From: Rhodococcus sp. B7740
Lineage (GTDB): Bacteria > Actinomycetota > Actinomycetes > Mycobacteriales > Mycobacteriaceae
DNA length: 64,000 nt
Direction of reading: 5' to 3'
Assembly (NCBI RefSeq): GCF_000954115.1
Contig: NZ_CP010797.1
Span: forward strand, 2,418,001-2,482,000
Shown: piece after piece, positions 1 through 10,567 of the stretch
How the letters are laid out: every line of letters starts with the position of its first letter
How positions within the stretch are numbered: position 1 is the first letter of the stretch
The notes under the pieces: model-generated
The model's input: the letters and a program-made list of their open reading frames with translations, nothing else
Database searches by the model: none
Told to the model about the DNA's origin: nothing
Translations under genes and position numbers: made by a program

Positions 1-725
1 TCGGGAATCAGTTCGTCGGGCAGGCCTGCCTTGGTGGCGCGGCCGATCACCTTCTGTGCCAGTGCCAGTGACGGCTGAGACAGGGCGATTCCGTCGACGC
101 AGGATCCGCGCGCCTTCTCCGAAGCCTTCTGCTCTTCCCAGGCTCGCTCCTGCTCGGCGATGTCGATGGGGCCGTTGCCCGTTCGACCGAGGTGCGGGCT
201 GCGGTGGGTGAGTTTGGCGACGAGTCCCGCAGCGACGTCGTCGACGTCGAATGCGTTCTCGGCAGCATCCTGAGCAATTCTGGAATGAAAGAGCACCTGC
301 AGCAACAGGTCTCCGAGTTCTTCGCGCAGGTCCACCAAGTTGCCCGCGGCGATGGCGTCGAGCAGCTCGTACGTTTCTTCCAAGAGGTACCCGCGCAACG
401 ACTCGTGGGTCTGCTGCGCTTCCCAGCCGCCGAGTGTGCGCAGCCGATCCATCAACCGGACCGCCGCGATGAGGTCGTCACCGGGGAGCTTCTCGGCGGC
501 GATGATCCGTTCGCCGAGCCCGATCCGTTCCTGAACGTCGGGGTTGGCCGGGTCGGTGCTCACCAGAACAGCGTCGACGGCGTCGGGCGCAGCGGTTCCG
601 GAGAACAGCCACCGCACTCGAACCGGCACTTCCTCGGTGAATTGCACGGGCTCGCCCAGAAATTCGACGGCGTCCACCGGGACCTGCGTGGGACGGACCG
701 GGTCGAGCAGAACTACCGTCACCAC
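1..725 (-). CDS. mazG: MazG nucleoside triphosphate pyrophosphohydrolase (3' end outside window)
   Basis: House-cleaning enzyme that hydrolyses (d)NTPs to the monophosphate and pyrophosphate. Reading the minus strand gives about 240 residues. The all-helical MazG core is visible as EETYELLDAI followed by EELGDLLLQV, which carry the metal-binding acidic residues. The ~95 residues before the core are less conserved, as in other actinobacterial MazG proteins. The start is GTG at 725 or 722; the first overlaps the mfd stop codon (TAGTG), so the gene is translationally coupled to mfd. mfd followed by mazG is also the order in M. tuberculosis (Rv1020-Rv1021). The C-terminus lies beyond the left edge. 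Confidence 0.9.
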   Translation of the reverse strand, partial: MVTVVLLDPVRPTQVPVDAVEFLGEPVQFTEEVPVRVRWLFSGTAAPDAVDAVLVSTDPANPDVQERIGLGERIIAAEKLPGDDLIAAVRLMDRLRTLGGWEAQQTHESLRGYLLEETYELLDAIAAGNLVDLREELGDLLLQVLFHSRIAQDAAENAFDVDDVAAGLVAKLTHRSPHLGRTGNGPIDIAEQERAWEEQKASEKARGSCVDGIALSQPSLALAQKVIGRATKAGLPDELIP

Positions 726-3700
726 TACACCCCCACTGTTTGCTCCAGCAACACCGACCGAGATGGTTTCCCGTCCAAGGATAGGATGAGATCGGCGATG
801 AACTGGACCAATTCGACGTCGCGTACGCGCGCCGCCCCCACGCCGCCGCCCTCGACGCGCGGCAGCGGCAACTGCACCACACCGGTGGTGGCCCGGTACG
901 CAGCACTCGGGTAGAGCCTCTTGAGGCGGATCTGCTTGGAATCGGGCAGATCCATGGGGGCCAGCTTCACCTGCGTTCCGGCGACGTTGACATCGGTCAG
1001 ACCGTATTCCTTGGCGATCAGGCGCAGCTTGGCGATGGAGACCAGGCGGCCGACCTCCTCGGGCAGCGGACCGTACCGGTCGACGAGTTCGTCGATGACG
1101 GCGTCGATGCCCTCGGAATCGGCTGCCGCAGCGAGCTTTCGATAGCCCTCGAGCCGCAATCGATCGCTGGTGACGTAGTCGGGTGGGATGTTGGCGTCGA
1201 CGGGCAGGTCGATGCGCACTTCCTTGGGTGCCTCGTCGGTGGTGATGGGCTTGCCGTCGGCGGCCGCGCGGTACGCCTCGACCGCTTCACCGACGAGCCG
1301 CACGTACAGGTCGAATCCGACGCCTGCGACGTGACCGGACTGCTCCGCGCCCAGAACGTTTCCGGCACCACGGATTTCGAGGTCCTTCATCGCCACGGCC
1401 ATACCCGCACCGAGATCGGAGTTCTGCGAGATGGTCGCCAGCCGGTCGTATGCGGTCTCGGTGAGCGGCTTCTCCGGCGGATACAGGAAATATGCGTAAC
1501 CGCGCTCGCGACTACGGCCCACTCGGCCTCGCAGCTGGTGCAACTGAGAGAGGCCCAGCGAATCGGATCGCTCGACGATCAGCGTGTTGGCATTGGAGAT
1601 GTCAAGGCCGGTCTCGATGATGGTGGTACACACCAGCACGTCGGTCTCGCGCTGCCAGAAGCCCTGCACGGTGCGTTCGAGTGTTTCCTCGTTCATCTGA
1701 CCGTGCGCCGTCGCCACCCGCGCCTCGGGCACCAGATCACGAATCTTCTTGGCGGCCTTGTCGATCGAGCTGACTCGGTTGTGCACGAAGAACACCTGGC
1801 CGTCGCGCAGCAGCTCACGCCTGATGGCCGCGGCCACCTGCTTGTCGTTGTACGCACCCACGTACGTGAGCACCGGGTGCCGCTCCTCCGGCGGTGTGAG
1901 GATGGTCGACATCTCCCGGATTCCGGCCAGGCTCATCTCGAGCGTTCGCGGAATCGGCGTTGCAGACATCGTCAGCACGTCGACGTGGGTCCGGAGCGAC
2001 TTGATGTGCTCCTTGTGCTCGACGCCGAAGCGCTGCTCCTCGTCGACGATGACCAGACCGAGGTCCTTCCAGGCCACACCGGTCTGCAGCAAGCGGTGCG
2101 TACCGACGACGATGTCGACCGTTCCGTCGGCCAGCCCGGCCATGACCTCTTTGGATTCGGAGCCGTGAGTGAAGCGGGAGAGCCCCTTCACCGTCACCGG
2201 GAACGACGCCATCCGAGCGGTGAAGGTCTGCAGATGTTGTTGTGCCAGAAGCGTTGTCGGAACCAGCACGGCCACCTGCTTGCCGTCCTGCACCGCCTTG
2301 AACGCGGCGCGAACCGCTATCTCGGTCTTGCCGTAGCCGACGTCACCGAGGATGACGCGGTCCATCGGAACCGCCTTCTCCATGTCGGCCTTGACGTCGG
2401 TGATGGCGGTCATCTGGTCGACGGTCTCGGTGAACCCGAACGCATCTTCCATTTCGAGCTGCCACGGGGTGTCGGGCCCGAAAGCGTGCCCGGGCGCGGC
2501 CTGACGAGCGGCGTACAGCTGCACGAGTTCGCCGGCGATCTCGCGAACTGCCTTGCGCGCCTTGCGTTTGGTGTTGGCCCAATCGGACCCGCCGAGCTTG
2601 CTCAGAGCCGGCAGCTCGCCGCCGACGTAACGCGAGAGCTGATCGAGCGAGTCCATCGGGACGAAGAGTCGGTCGCCTGGATGGCCCCGCTTGCTCGGTG
2701 CGTATTCGACCACGAGGTATTCGCGTCGGGCGCCGCCGATGGTGCGTTCGACCATCTCGACGAATCGACCGATGCCGTGCTGATCGTGCACGACGCTGTC
2801 GCCGGCGACGAGGGCGAGCGGATCGACCTGGTTGCGACGCTTCGCCGGGAGCTTGCGCCCCTCGCCCGCTGCGGCCACGCGGTTGCCGGTCAGATCGCTC
2901 TCGGTGACGACCACGAGTTTCGCATCGGGAAAGACCAGGCCGTCGTGCAACGATCCGCACAGGACGTTCACGACGTCGGCGACGGGGACCGCACCGGAAT
3001 CGAGATGTGCCGCAGGCACTTCGGCCTCGGCGAGGCGTTCGATGATGCGGGAGGCGGTACCTGCACCCGCGACGGAGATGACCGCACGACCACCGGTGGC
3101 GATGTGCGCCCGCAACGTTGCGAACAGGGCCGTCAGCGCCTCCTCGGATCCCCGCACCTCCGGGACCGAATCGACGGCGAGTTCGACTTCTTCACCGTTG
3201 CCGGATGCCAACGGACTGATGGTCCACCACGGACGACCGTGCACCTGCGCCGATTCGCGAACCTGTCGAAGTGAACGGTAGGCCGAGGCACCGAGATCGA
3301 GAGACGCACCTTCGAGGCTGGACGTATCGAGAGTGGAGGTATCGAGCGGCGCAGCTCCTCCGATCGACGCCGCCGTCCAGGATGCTTCGAGGAACTCCTG
3401 CCCGGTGCGGACCAGATCTGTTGCGCGCGTTCGGATTCGCTCGGGATCGCAGAGCAATACGTGTGTTCCCGCCGGGAGGGTGTCCGCGAGCAACTGCAAC
3501 TCACCCGGTTGCAGCAGCGGCAGCAGCGCCTCCATGCCCTCCACCGGGACGCCTGCGGACAGCTTGTCGAGCATCTCGACCAACGCGGTGTCGCCGGCGT
3601 TGTCGGCTGCGAGGACCGCGGCGCGGTCGCGGACCTCCTGGGTGAGCAGCAGTTCGCGGCACGGCGGAGCGATGACGAGATCGACCTCGTGATCGGGCAA

Positions 3701-4414
3701 CGAACGCTGATCGGAGACGGCGAACGCGCGGAGCTCGGTGATCTCGTCGCCCCAGAATTCCACGCGGACCGGGTGATCTGCCGTCGGCGAGAAGAGGTCG
3801 AGGATGCCGCCGCGGACGGCGAACTCGCCGCGCTTGCCGACCATGTCCACGCGCAGGTAGCCGAACTCGACGAGTCGGTGGATCAGGCCGTCGAAGTCGA
3901 TGTCGAGGCCGACCTTGAGGGTCACGGGTTCGATTTCGCCGAGACCGGGTGCCATCGGTTGCACCAGTGAGCGGACGGTGGTGACGATGACGCGCAGAGG
4001 ATCGCCGTAATCGGTGTCGCCGGGGCGAGCGAGCCGTCGGAGCACGTCGAGCCGCTTGCCGACGGTATCGGCGCTCGGCGAGAGTCGCTCGTGCGGAAGC
4101 GTCTCCCACGACGGGAACATGACCACGCCGCCGCCGAGGATCTGGCGGAGTTCGTCGGTGAGATCGTCCGCTTCACGCCCGGTGGCGGTGACGATCAACA
4201 GTTGCGTGTGCTGCGCGATCGCGGCGGCGACGAACGGGCGAACCGAGTGCGGTCCGATGAGTGTGTGTTCGGCGGTTCCGATCGCGTCGGCGACGGCCAC
4301 CATGGCCGAATCGGTCAGCGCGACGCTGGCCAGACCCGAGAGTTGCAGCGCCGCGTCGGGAACGATCGGGGCCGGCCCGGATGAAGAAATGGCAGGCAGA
4401 GAATCGGAAGACAA
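725..4414 (-). CDS. mfd: Transcription-repair coupling factor Mfd
   Basis: Superfamily 2 DNA translocase that removes RNA polymerase stalled at lesions and recruits UvrA. Domains run in order: an N-terminal UvrB-like module, a CarD/RID-type RNA-polymerase-interacting domain ([18 protein letters not shown]), helicase motif [11 protein letters not shown], motif II DEEQ, motif [11 protein letters not shown], and C-terminal TRG and UvrA-binding regions. The length of about 1,229 residues is normal. I place the start at the TTG at 4414 because an AGGAG lies 8 nt upstream. The frame stays open to a GTG at 4456, which has no visible ribosome site. It is coupled to mazG. Confidence 0.95.
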   Translation of the reverse strand: MSSDSLPAISSSGPAPIVPDAALQLSGLASVALTDSAMVAVADAIGTAEHTLIGPHSVRPFVAAAIAQHTQLLIVTATGREADDLTDELRQILGGGVVMFPSWETLPHERLSPSADTVGKRLDVLRRLARPGDTDYGDPLRVIVTTVRSLVQPMAPGLGEIEPVTLKVGLDIDFDGLIHRLVEFGYLRVDMVGKRGEFAVRGGILDLFSPTADHPVRVEFWGDEITELRAFAVSDQRSLPDHEVDLVIAPPCRELLLTQEVRDRAAVLAADNAGDTALVEMLDKLSAGVPVEGMEALLPLLQPGELQLLADTLPAGTHVLLCDPERIRTRATDLVRTGQEFLEASWTAASIGGAAPLDTSTLDTSSLEGASLDLGASAYRSLRQVRESAQVHGRPWWTISPLASGNGEEVELAVDSVPEVRGSEEALTALFATLRAHIATGGRAVISVAGAGTASRIIERLAEAEVPAAHLDSGAVPVADVVNVLCGSLHDGLVFPDAKLVVVTESDLTGNRVAAAGEGRKLPAKRRNQVDPLALVAGDSVVHDQHGIGRFVEMVERTIGGARREYLVVEYAPSKRGHPGDRLFVPMDSLDQLSRYVGGELPALSKLGGSDWANTKRKARKAVREIAGELVQLYAARQAAPGHAFGPDTPWQLEMEDAFGFTETVDQMTAITDVKADMEKAVPMDRVILGDVGYGKTEIAVRAAFKAVQDGKQVAVLVPTTLLAQQHLQTFTARMASFPVTVKGLSRFTHGSESKEVMAGLADGTVDIVVGTHRLLQTGVAWKDLGLVIVDEEQRFGVEHKEHIKSLRTHVDVLTMSATPIPRTLEMSLAGIREMSTILTPPEERHPVLTYVGAYNDKQVAAAIRRELLRDGQVFFVHNRVSSIDKAAKKIRDLVPEARVATAHGQMNEETLERTVQGFWQRETDVLVCTTIIETGLDISNANTLIVERSDSLGLSQLHQLRGRVGRSRERGYAYFLYPPEKPLTETAYDRLATISQNSDLGAGMAVAMKDLEIRGAGNVLGAEQSGHVAGVGFDLYVRLVGEAVEAYRAAADGKPITTDEAPKEVRIDLPVDANIPPDYVTSDRLRLEGYRKLAAAADSEGIDAVIDELVDRYGPLPEEVGRLVSIAKLRLIAKEYGLTDVNVAGTQVKLAPMDLPDSKQIRLKRLYPSAAYRATTGVVQLPLPRVEGGGVGAARVRDVELVQFIADLILSLDGKPSRSVLLEQTVGV

Positions 4415-4517
4415 CAGCAATGCTCCTACAAGCGAGTCGAGGCGATGGCTGCTCACACACAGTCACGAGCGAGTCTATGGGAGCACGCCGACAGCCCGGC
4501 GAGCGGGAGACGACGGG

Positions 4518-5087
4518 CTACGTCAGAGCAGCGTCGAGCATCGTCGAGAGAGACTCGGCAGCAGCAACCGAGTCGTACTCCGGGTCGTGCAGGCGCTCGG
4601 TGACGATCGCGTCGATCCCACCCCCGGTGATGACGGCCAGGGTGCGTGAATCGACGCCTGTCGTCCCGCGAGCCCGAACGGATGCGTCGATGATGTCCGC
4701 CAACGGACGCCATCGATCCTCCGGGCTGTGGCCCAGAGCCGAGTTGCCGAGCGCCTCGACCAACATGCGGGTGTGCGTCGGGTGGTCGCGAAGATGGCCG
4801 ACCATCGCACGCACGTACGCCTGTGGACCCTCCCGGGCGTCGACGGCCTCGACCGCGGCCGCCACGTCCGCCACCAGTGCCGCGAGAACGAATCGATACG
4901 CGGCGTCGATCACTGCGTCCTTGGTTCGGAAGTGATACAGCACAGCAGCTTTGGTGATCCCGGCACTGTCCGCTATGCGGGCGAGCGAGACCTTCGCGTA
5001 CCCGTGTCGGGCGACCGAGTCGATCGTGACGTCGATCAGCTGAGCGCGTCGCGCGCGCTCGACGAAGCTCGGTTCTCTCGTTGCCAC
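4518..5087 (-). CDS. TetR/AcrR family regulator
   Basis: A 189-residue repressor with a typical N-terminal helix-turn-helix around residues 30-55 (RIADSAGITKAAVLYHF) and a divergent ligand-binding C-terminal domain. It starts at GTG 5087. It is transcribed divergently from a membrane-anchored alpha/beta hydrolase, and the 55-bp gap holds two 10-bp palindromes spaced exactly 20 bp apart, so it probably represses both itself and the hydrolase. The ligand cannot be predicted. Confidence 0.88.
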   Translation of the reverse strand: MATREPSFVERARRAQLIDVTIDSVARHGYAKVSLARIADSAGITKAAVLYHFRTKDAVIDAAYRFVLAALVADVAAAVEAVDAREGPQAYVRAMVGHLRDHPTHTRMLVEALGNSALGHSPEDRWRPLADIIDASVRARGTTGVDSRTLAVITGGGIDAIVTERLHDPEYDSVAAAESLSTMLDAALT

Positions 5088-5099
5088 GATCGCCAGCCT

Positions 5100-5129
5100 A
5101 CCGTACGGTTGAATTACTTACCGATCGGT
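5100..5129. promoter_or_regulatory. Double palindromic operator in the TetR/hydrolase divergon
   Basis: Two perfect 10-bp palindromes, ACCGTACGGT (5100-5109) and ACCGATCGGT (5120-5129), lie with centres 20 bp apart, which is two helical turns. They occupy the space between the divergent starts at 5087 and 5143. This is the layout expected for two TetR dimers bound on one face of the helix. The binding protein is inferred from position. Confidence 0.72.
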
Positions 5130-5142
5130 TAGGAAATTCGCG

Positions 5143-6123
5143 ATGGACGACCGGGCACCGAACAAGTGGCGTCGATACCTGAAGATCGCCGCTGGGGCGT
5201 CGACCGTCGGCGTGCTCGCCCTCGCGTTCGCGCTCCGGTCTCCGTCACCGGTGGGCCACTGGAACAGCGCGGCGAGCGAGGACCGGTTTCTCGCCGCCTA
5301 CGACCGCGCATTCGAGGATCTGCCCGATCCGGCGGAGACGCTCGACATCAGAACCGACTACGGCGTCGTGTGCGTATATCGATTCGCGGGCACCGGAACC
5401 TCGACCCACCCTCTGCTCCTGCTCCCCGGCCGTTCCTCGGCCACACCGGTGTGGGCGGCCAACCTGCCCGGACTGCTGACGATCGGCGACGTCTACACCG
5501 TCGACCTGCTCGGCGAGCCGGGTCGCAGCATTCAGGAACGGCCGATCACCAGCGACAAGGACCAGGCCACGTGGCTCGATCAGACACTCGCCGCTCTGCC
5601 GACCGACAAGGTCCATCTCGTCGGACTGTCGATCGGTGGGTGGACCGCAGCGAACCTGGCGCTGCACGACAGCACGCACCTCGCCACTCTCACGCTGATA
5701 GACCCGGCCCAGACTTTCGCCGATATTCCCTGGGGCACCGCGATTCGGGCCCTCCCCGCCGCCGTGCCGTGGCTTCCGAAATCCTGGCGGGACAGCTTCG
5801 ATTCCTATACCGCGGGAGGCGCAGTGGTGCAGGACGTCCCCGTCGCCGACATGATCGAAGCCGGGATGCAGGGCTATTCGCTGAAGCTGCCACAGCCCAC
5901 ACGTTTTACCGACGAGCAACTCGCGACGCTCGACGTGCCCGTTCTGGCGATCATCGCGGGCAGGTCGGTGATGCACGACGCCCAGGAAGCCGTCGCGACG
6001 GCAGAGCGGACACTGCCCGACGGGACCGTCCGGCTCTATCCGGACGCCTCACATGCCGTCAACGGCGAATATCCGGAACGGCTTCGCGACGACATCGCCG
6101 ACTTCGTGGGCCGGCATCGCTAG
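5143..6123 (+). CDS. Membrane-anchored alpha/beta hydrolase
   Basis: A 326-residue protein with an uncleaved N-terminal membrane segment (about residues 13-31) followed by an alpha/beta-hydrolase fold. The nucleophile elbow is GLSIGGW with Ser163. LLLLPGRSSATP supplies the oxyanion region, an acid follows LDVPVLAIIAGR, and the late catalytic His is in DASHAVNGEYP. ATG 5143 follows AGGA. The enzyme should act just outside the membrane. Its substrate is unknown; an ester, lactone or antibiotic would fit the divergent TetR partner. Confidence 0.82.
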   Translation: MDDRAPNKWRRYLKIAAGASTVGVLALAFALRSPSPVGHWNSAASEDRFLAAYDRAFEDLPDPAETLDIRTDYGVVCVYRFAGTGTSTHPLLLLPGRSSATPVWAANLPGLLTIGDVYTVDLLGEPGRSIQERPITSDKDQATWLDQTLAALPTDKVHLVGLSIGGWTAANLALHDSTHLATLTLIDPAQTFADIPWGTAIRALPAAVPWLPKSWRDSFDSYTAGGAVVQDVPVADMIEAGMQGYSLKLPQPTRFTDEQLATLDVPVLAIIAGRSVMHDAQEAVATAERTLPDGTVRLYPDASHAVNGEYPERLRDDIADFVGRHR

Positions 6124-6768
6124 TTACGGGCCGAAGCGGATGACGCGACGCGCTGCGAATTCGCGGAAGTAGTCGAGCTTGTTGGCGGGAACCAGCGCCG
6201 GGAGAAGGTAGTACCAGAGGCGCTCCATGCGCGACGGCAATTCCTCGGTGGTGGAGGTGGCAACTGCCACCATGTGTACTCCGGTGAGGATTTCCAGGAC
6301 CAGAGATCCGATGGTGCGCGAATCCGAGTTGGGGTCGATGTCCCCCTGCGCGATGGCCTTGGCGGCGAGCCTGTCGAACGACTCGCTCCACCCGGCCATG
6401 ACGTTGCCCTCGGTGCCGCGGTAATCGCCGATCTGATGGCTCAGCCGAAGCATGGCCGAGACCATGGGGTCGCTGACCGAGAGGTCGACGACGATGTAGG
6501 AAATACCGATCGCCGCTTCGAGTGCGGGGATTCGACCGTCGTTGAACTGCGAGCAGGCCGTCGTCAGACGCGCGTTGCCCTCGTCGATGACCGCACGTGC
6601 CAGTTCTTCCTTGGAGCCGAAATGGAAGTACAGAGCGCCCTTGGTGACCTGGGACTGAGAAATGATCTCGCTGAGGCTCGCGTTCGCGTACCCGAGGCGC
6701 AGAAATACGTTCGCTGCGCCAGCCAGCACGGTGTCGCGAGTGATTTCAGCGCGGGCCTGCCTGACCAT
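6124..6768 (-). CDS. ScbR/ArpA-type (gamma-butyrolactone receptor-like) TetR regulator
   Basis: A 214-residue regulator starting MVRQARAEITRD. The HTH block TKGALYFHFGSKEELARAV is the signature of the ScbR/ArpA autoregulator-receptor branch. I chose ATG 6768, behind AAGGCG, over the longer open frame because it gives the canonical family N-terminus. A close paralogue lies at 52747-53421, sharing the first 70 residues and the C-terminal PALVPxxKLxYFREFAAR motif. No butyrolactone synthase (AfsA) is in the window, so the ligand is open. It abuts the hydrolase stop codon convergently. Confidence 0.87.
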   Translation of the reverse strand: MVRQARAEITRDTVLAGAANVFLRLGYANASLSEIISQSQVTKGALYFHFGSKEELARAVIDEGNARLTTACSQFNDGRIPALEAAIGISYIVVDLSVSDPMVSAMLRLSHQIGDYRGTEGNVMAGWSESFDRLAAKAIAQGDIDPNSDSRTIGSLVLEILTGVHMVAVATSTTEELPSRMERLWYYLLPALVPANKLDYFREFAARRVIRFGP

Positions 6769-6957
6769 GGGATCCGCCTTCGCAATAAGAACTGCCACTG
6801 CGCAAATTACGCCCGAACGGTACCACTGAGTGGCTTTACGTCTCGTGCCAACATGCATCGGTCCGATTGAAGCACTGTGCCGTAGGTGACACAGCTCTCA
6901 TGGCCGACAAAGGGGACGATACCCCCTCATACGCCGCGGAGAGACCGAACCGTGTAC

Positions 6958-7596
6958 TCATTCCTCGGTCAATCGAGGGTCCGCTTCCAGATTCGTCAGC
7001 CCGTTCCAGCACAGGTTGACCACGTGCGCCGCCACCACTTCCTTCGACGGGGTACGCACATCGAGCCACCATTGCGCGGTCATCGACACCATTCCGACGA
7101 GGGCCTGGGCGTACATCGGCGCGAACTCGGGATCGAGGCCTCGGCGCGAGAAATCTCCGGCCAGCATGTGCCCGACGCGACCGACGGCCTCGTTGAGCAG
7201 CGACGAGTACTTGCCGTCCTCGGCGGAGACCGGAGAGTCACGAACGAGGATGCGGAAGCCGTCGGTGCGGTCCTCGATATAGGTGAGCAGCGCCAGTGCA
7301 ACCCGCTCGACACGGATACGCGACCTGTTGAGATCGAGGGAACTGGTGATCATTCCGAGCAGAGTCGACATCTCGCGGTCGACGATGACGGCGTAGAGAC
7401 CTTCCTTACCGCCGAAGTGCTCGTAGACGACCGGCTTGGACACGTTCGCGCGTCCCGCGATCTCCTCGACGGACGCGGCCTCGTACCCACGTTCGGCGAA
7501 CAGCGTCCGACCCACCTCGATCAACTGCTCGCGCCGTTGCGTCCCCGTCATCCGGACCCGAGGTGAGCGTTCCTGCTCGGAGGCTGCGCCTGTCAT
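6958..7596 (-). CDS. TetR/AcrR family regulator
   Basis: A 212-residue regulator with the [25 protein letters not shown] at about residues 43-65 and a TetR-type C-terminal domain ([22 protein letters not shown]) typical of actinobacterial regulators whose gene sits upstream of glmU. M. tuberculosis Rv1019, beside glmU (Rv1018c) and mfd (Rv1020), is the likely counterpart by position. The start could also be ATG at residue 16 ([10 protein letters not shown]). Target genes are unknown. Confidence 0.87.
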   Translation of the reverse strand: MTGAASEQERSPRVRMTGTQRREQLIEVGRTLFAERGYEAASVEEIAGRANVSKPVVYEHFGGKEGLYAVIVDREMSTLLGMITSSLDLNRSRIRVERVALALLTYIEDRTDGFRILVRDSPVSAEDGKYSSLLNEAVGRVGHMLAGDFSRRGLDPEFAPMYAQALVGMVSMTAQWWLDVRTPSKEVVAAHVVNLCWNGLTNLEADPRLTEE

Positions 7597-7853
7597 GGAA
7601 AACCGCTTCCGTCACCGACCGTGTGCATTGTCAGACGCCACCCTCGACGTCTCCCTCACCCTAACCATGTCCGAACCATCCGGTTTCGAACGTCGCGAGT
7701 GCAGGGACAAGAACAACTCGAACGGTCTCATGTGCGCCGCGGTTCGACTCACCACTACCTCGCGTGCGAGGATCGTTGCGCTCAGTGGGAGCGCAGCGGC
7801 AGACGAAGGCGTCGTTCGATTCGTCGGCCACTGATGAAACCGCTGGCCGTTTA

Positions 7854-7924
7854 TCCGCCGTGGTGTAATGGCAGCACCTCTGATTTTGGTTCAGATAGTT
7901 CAGGTTCGAGTCCTGGCGGCGGAG
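7854..7924 (+). tRNA. tRNA-Gln (anticodon TTG)
   Basis: A cloverleaf can be drawn by eye. The acceptor stem TCCGCCG pairs with CGGCGGA, the anticodon stem TCTGA pairs with TCAGA around a 7-nt loop TTTTGGT with anticodon TTG, and the T arm carries GGTTCGAGTCC. It is 71 nt long, CCA is not encoded, and it lies 54 nt upstream of glmU on the same strand. Confidence 0.96.
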
Positions 7925-7977
7925 CGAGCAACATCATTCACGCATGCCGTCATTCGCGTTACCGCCTGAGGAGCTCA

Positions 7978-9450
7978 ATGCCTGTGCAGACCGCCGTGGT
8001 CGTTCTCGCTGCGGGTGCAGGTACCCGAATGCGATCGAAGACTCCGAAAGTTCTGCACCCCCTGGCCGGTCGCACCATGCTTGCGCACGCCCTCCACGCA
8101 GCCGCCGACCTGGGCCCCGACCATCTGGTGACGGTCGTCGGACACGATCGCGAACGAGTCACGGACGCCGTCCAGGACCTCGCAGCCACCTTCGGTCGCA
8201 CGATCCACACCGCCGTCCAGGATCGCCAGCTCGGCACCGGGCACGCCGTCCAGTGCGGCCTCGCTGCACTCCCGGACGACTTCGAGGGCACGATCCTCGT
8301 CACCGCAGCCGACGTCCCGTTGCTCGACGGCCACACTCTCAAAGCTCTGCTCGACGAGCATCTGAGCGCCCCCCGGCCCGCCGCGGCCACGGTTCTGACA
8401 TTCCTGCCCGACGACGCCAACGGATACGGCCGCATCGTCCGCACCGACGACGGCGAGGTGGCCGAGATCGTCGAGCATGCCGACGCCACGCCCGCTCAGG
8501 TCCTCATCGGTGAGGTCAACTCCGGCGTCTACGCGTTCGACGCCGTTGCGCTTCGTACCGCCCTGGGCAAGCTCAGCACCGCCAACGCTCAGCACGAGCT
8601 GTACCTGACCGACGTCGTCAAGATCAGCAAGGCGGACGGTAAAGCCGTGTACGGCACTCAGCTCGCCGATCCCGATCTGGTGGTGGGGGTCAACGACCGC
8701 GTCCAGCTGGCGCACGTCACGTCCGTGCTCAACCGCCACATCATCGAACGGCACATGCGGGCCGGCGTCACCGTCGTGGACCCGTCGACCACCTGGATCG
8801 ACATCGACGTCACCCTCGGCGCGGACGTCCGCATCGAACCCGGCGTCCAACTCCACGGCAAGACCCACATCGCCGACGACGCCATCGTCGGGCCCGACTC
8901 GACGCTGCGTGACGTCGAGATCGGCGAGCGCGCGTCGGTCGTGCGGACCCACGCCGAGCAGGCCGTGATCGGACCGGATGCCACCGTCGGACCGTTCACC
9001 TATCTGCGTCCGGGCACGGTGCTGGGCGCAGGCGGCAAACTCGGTGCCTACGTCGAGACCAAGAACGCGACGATCGGCCGCAACACCAAGGTCCCGCACC
9101 TCACCTACGTCGGCGATGCCACGATCGGTGACCACAGCAACATCGGTTGCTCCAACGTCTTCGCCAACTACGACGGCGTCAACAAGAGCCGCACGGAAAT
9201 CGGATCCCACGTACGGACCGGTTCCGACTCGACGTTCGTCGCTCCCGTACATGTGGGCGACGGCGCTTACACCGGTGCCGGAACAGTGGTTCGGGACGAT
9301 GTTCCTCCCGGCGCACTGGCCGTCTCCGGTGGCAAGCAACGCAATATCGAAGGCTGGGTCATGGACAACAGGCCCGGAACCGAAGCTGCGAAAGCAGCGG
9401 CGCTCGCAGATCGTGATCGGCAAGAACAAAAGGACGGCGAAGAGCAGTGA
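7978..9450 (+). CDS. glmU: Bifunctional N-acetylglucosamine-1-phosphate uridyltransferase / glucosamine-1-phosphate acetyltransferase
   Basis: Makes UDP-GlcNAc for peptidoglycan: the C-terminal domain acetylates GlcN-1-P and the N-terminal domain transfers UMP. The N-terminal pyrophosphorylase has [19 protein letters not shown] (about residues 10-28). The C-terminal half is a left-handed beta helix with [10 protein letters not shown] and [13 protein letters not shown] 7978 follows GAGGAG; the open frame extends further upstream through the tRNA but is not coding there. At 490 residues the length is normal. Its last 4 nt overlap prs, so the two are an operon. Confidence 0.97.
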   Translation: MPVQTAVVVLAAGAGTRMRSKTPKVLHPLAGRTMLAHALHAAADLGPDHLVTVVGHDRERVTDAVQDLAATFGRTIHTAVQDRQLGTGHAVQCGLAALPDDFEGTILVTAADVPLLDGHTLKALLDEHLSAPRPAAATVLTFLPDDANGYGRIVRTDDGEVAEIVEHADATPAQVLIGEVNSGVYAFDAVALRTALGKLSTANAQHELYLTDVVKISKADGKAVYGTQLADPDLVVGVNDRVQLAHVTSVLNRHIIERHMRAGVTVVDPSTTWIDIDVTLGADVRIEPGVQLHGKTHIADDAIVGPDSTLRDVEIGERASVVRTHAEQAVIGPDATVGPFTYLRPGTVLGAGGKLGAYVETKNATIGRNTKVPHLTYVGDATIGDHSNIGCSNVFANYDGVNKSRTEIGSHVRTGSDSTFVAPVHVGDGAYTGAGTVVRDDVPPGALAVSGGKQRNIEGWVMDNRPGTEAAKAAALADRDRQEQKDGEEQ

Positions 9451-10430
9451 CCACCCCTAATTGGATCGACAACCAGAAGAACCTGATGTTGTTTTCTGGT
9501 CGAGCACATCCGGAGTTGGCCGAGCAGGTCGCCAAGGAACTCGGAATCGACGTCACCCCGCAGACCGCGCGTGACTTCGCCAATGGCGAGATCTTCGTGC
9601 GCTTCGAGGAGTCGGTCCGCGGGTCGGACGCCTTCGTGCTGCAGTCGCATCCGTTCCCGCTCAACACGTGGCTGATGGAACAGCTCATCATGATCGACGC
9701 TCTCAAGCGCGGATCGGCCAAGCGCATCACCGCGATCCTGCCGTTCTACCCGTACGCCCGCCAGGACAAGAAGCACCGGGGACGCGAGCCCATCTCCGCT
9801 CGTCTGGTCGCGGATCTGCTCAAGACCGCCGGTGCCGACCGCATCATCACCGTCGACCTGCACACCGATCAGATCCAGGGCTTCTTCGACGGCCCCGTCG
9901 ATCACATGCACGCACACAGCCAGCTCGCCGATCACATTCGGGCGACCTACAGCCTCGAGCACATCACCGTGGTCTCCCCCGACTCCGGCCGTGTGCGCGT
10001 CGCCGAGAAGTGGGCCGACTCGTTCGACGGCGCGCCGCTGGCGTTCATCCACAAGACGCGTGACCCGTTGGTGCCCAACCAGGTCAAGTCCAATCGCGTC
10101 GTCGGTGACGTCGAAGGCCGCACCTGCATCCTCATCGACGACATGATCGACACCGGCGGCACCATCGCCGGCGCCGTGAAGGTGCTCAAGGAGGCCGGAG
10201 CCGGTGACGTCGTCATCGCCGCCACCCACGGCGTTCTGTCCAACCCCGCCGCCGAGCGCCTCGCGAACTGCGGTGCCAAGGAAGTGGTCGTCACCAACAC
10301 GCTGCCGATCAGCGACGAGAAGCGCTTCGCAACGCTGACCGAGCTCTCGATCGCGCCGCTGCTGGCCCGCACCATTCGCGAGGTCTTCGAAAACGGTTCC
10401 GTCACCAGCCTTTTCAACGGCAGCGCATAA
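9447..10430 (+). CDS. prs: Ribose-phosphate pyrophosphokinase
   Basis: Forms PRPP from ribose-5-phosphate and ATP, feeding nucleotide, His, Trp and arabinan-donor synthesis. The 327 residues show the divalent-metal segment [17 protein letters not shown] (about 135-152), the flexible region [13 protein letters not shown], and the PRPP-binding loop [10 protein letters not shown] (about 231-240). The GTG start at 9447 overlaps the glmU stop as GTGA. The downstream 137 bp hold only GC-rich inverted segments that are too far apart for a convincing intrinsic terminator. Confidence 0.97.
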   Translation: MTTPNWIDNQKNLMLFSGRAHPELAEQVAKELGIDVTPQTARDFANGEIFVRFEESVRGSDAFVLQSHPFPLNTWLMEQLIMIDALKRGSAKRITAILPFYPYARQDKKHRGREPISARLVADLLKTAGADRIITVDLHTDQIQGFFDGPVDHMHAHSQLADHIRATYSLEHITVVSPDSGRVRVAEKWADSFDGAPLAFIHKTRDPLVPNQVKSNRVVGDVEGRTCILIDDMIDTGGTIAGAVKVLKEAGAGDVVIAATHGVLSNPAAERLANCGAKEVVVTNTLPISDEKRFATLTELSIAPLLARTIREVFENGSVTSLFNGSA

Positions 10431-10567
10431 CAGTCAGTCTGTTTCACCCCGCCCCGCCCACTCTCCGTCCGCGTCGCATGAACTACGTCACGTCCGTGAC
10501 CGGAACATGCAGCTCGCGAGGCGGTGGTGTGCGGGGCGGGTTTCGTTGTCACCTAAGATGACTCGTC

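Noticed and set aside
1331-3274. 647-codon plus-strand open frame
   Set aside because: It lies wholly antisense to mfd, has no family features and an atypical His/Arg-rich composition; it is a by-product of high-GC codon use.
7975-9429. 484-codon minus-strand open frame
   Set aside because: Antisense to glmU; valine/aspartate/glycine-rich without recognisable domains.
10440-10546. Intrinsic terminator after prs
   Set aside because: Complementary CCCGCCCCGC/GCGGGGCGGG segments exist but are over 70 nt apart with no stable loop or U-tract.
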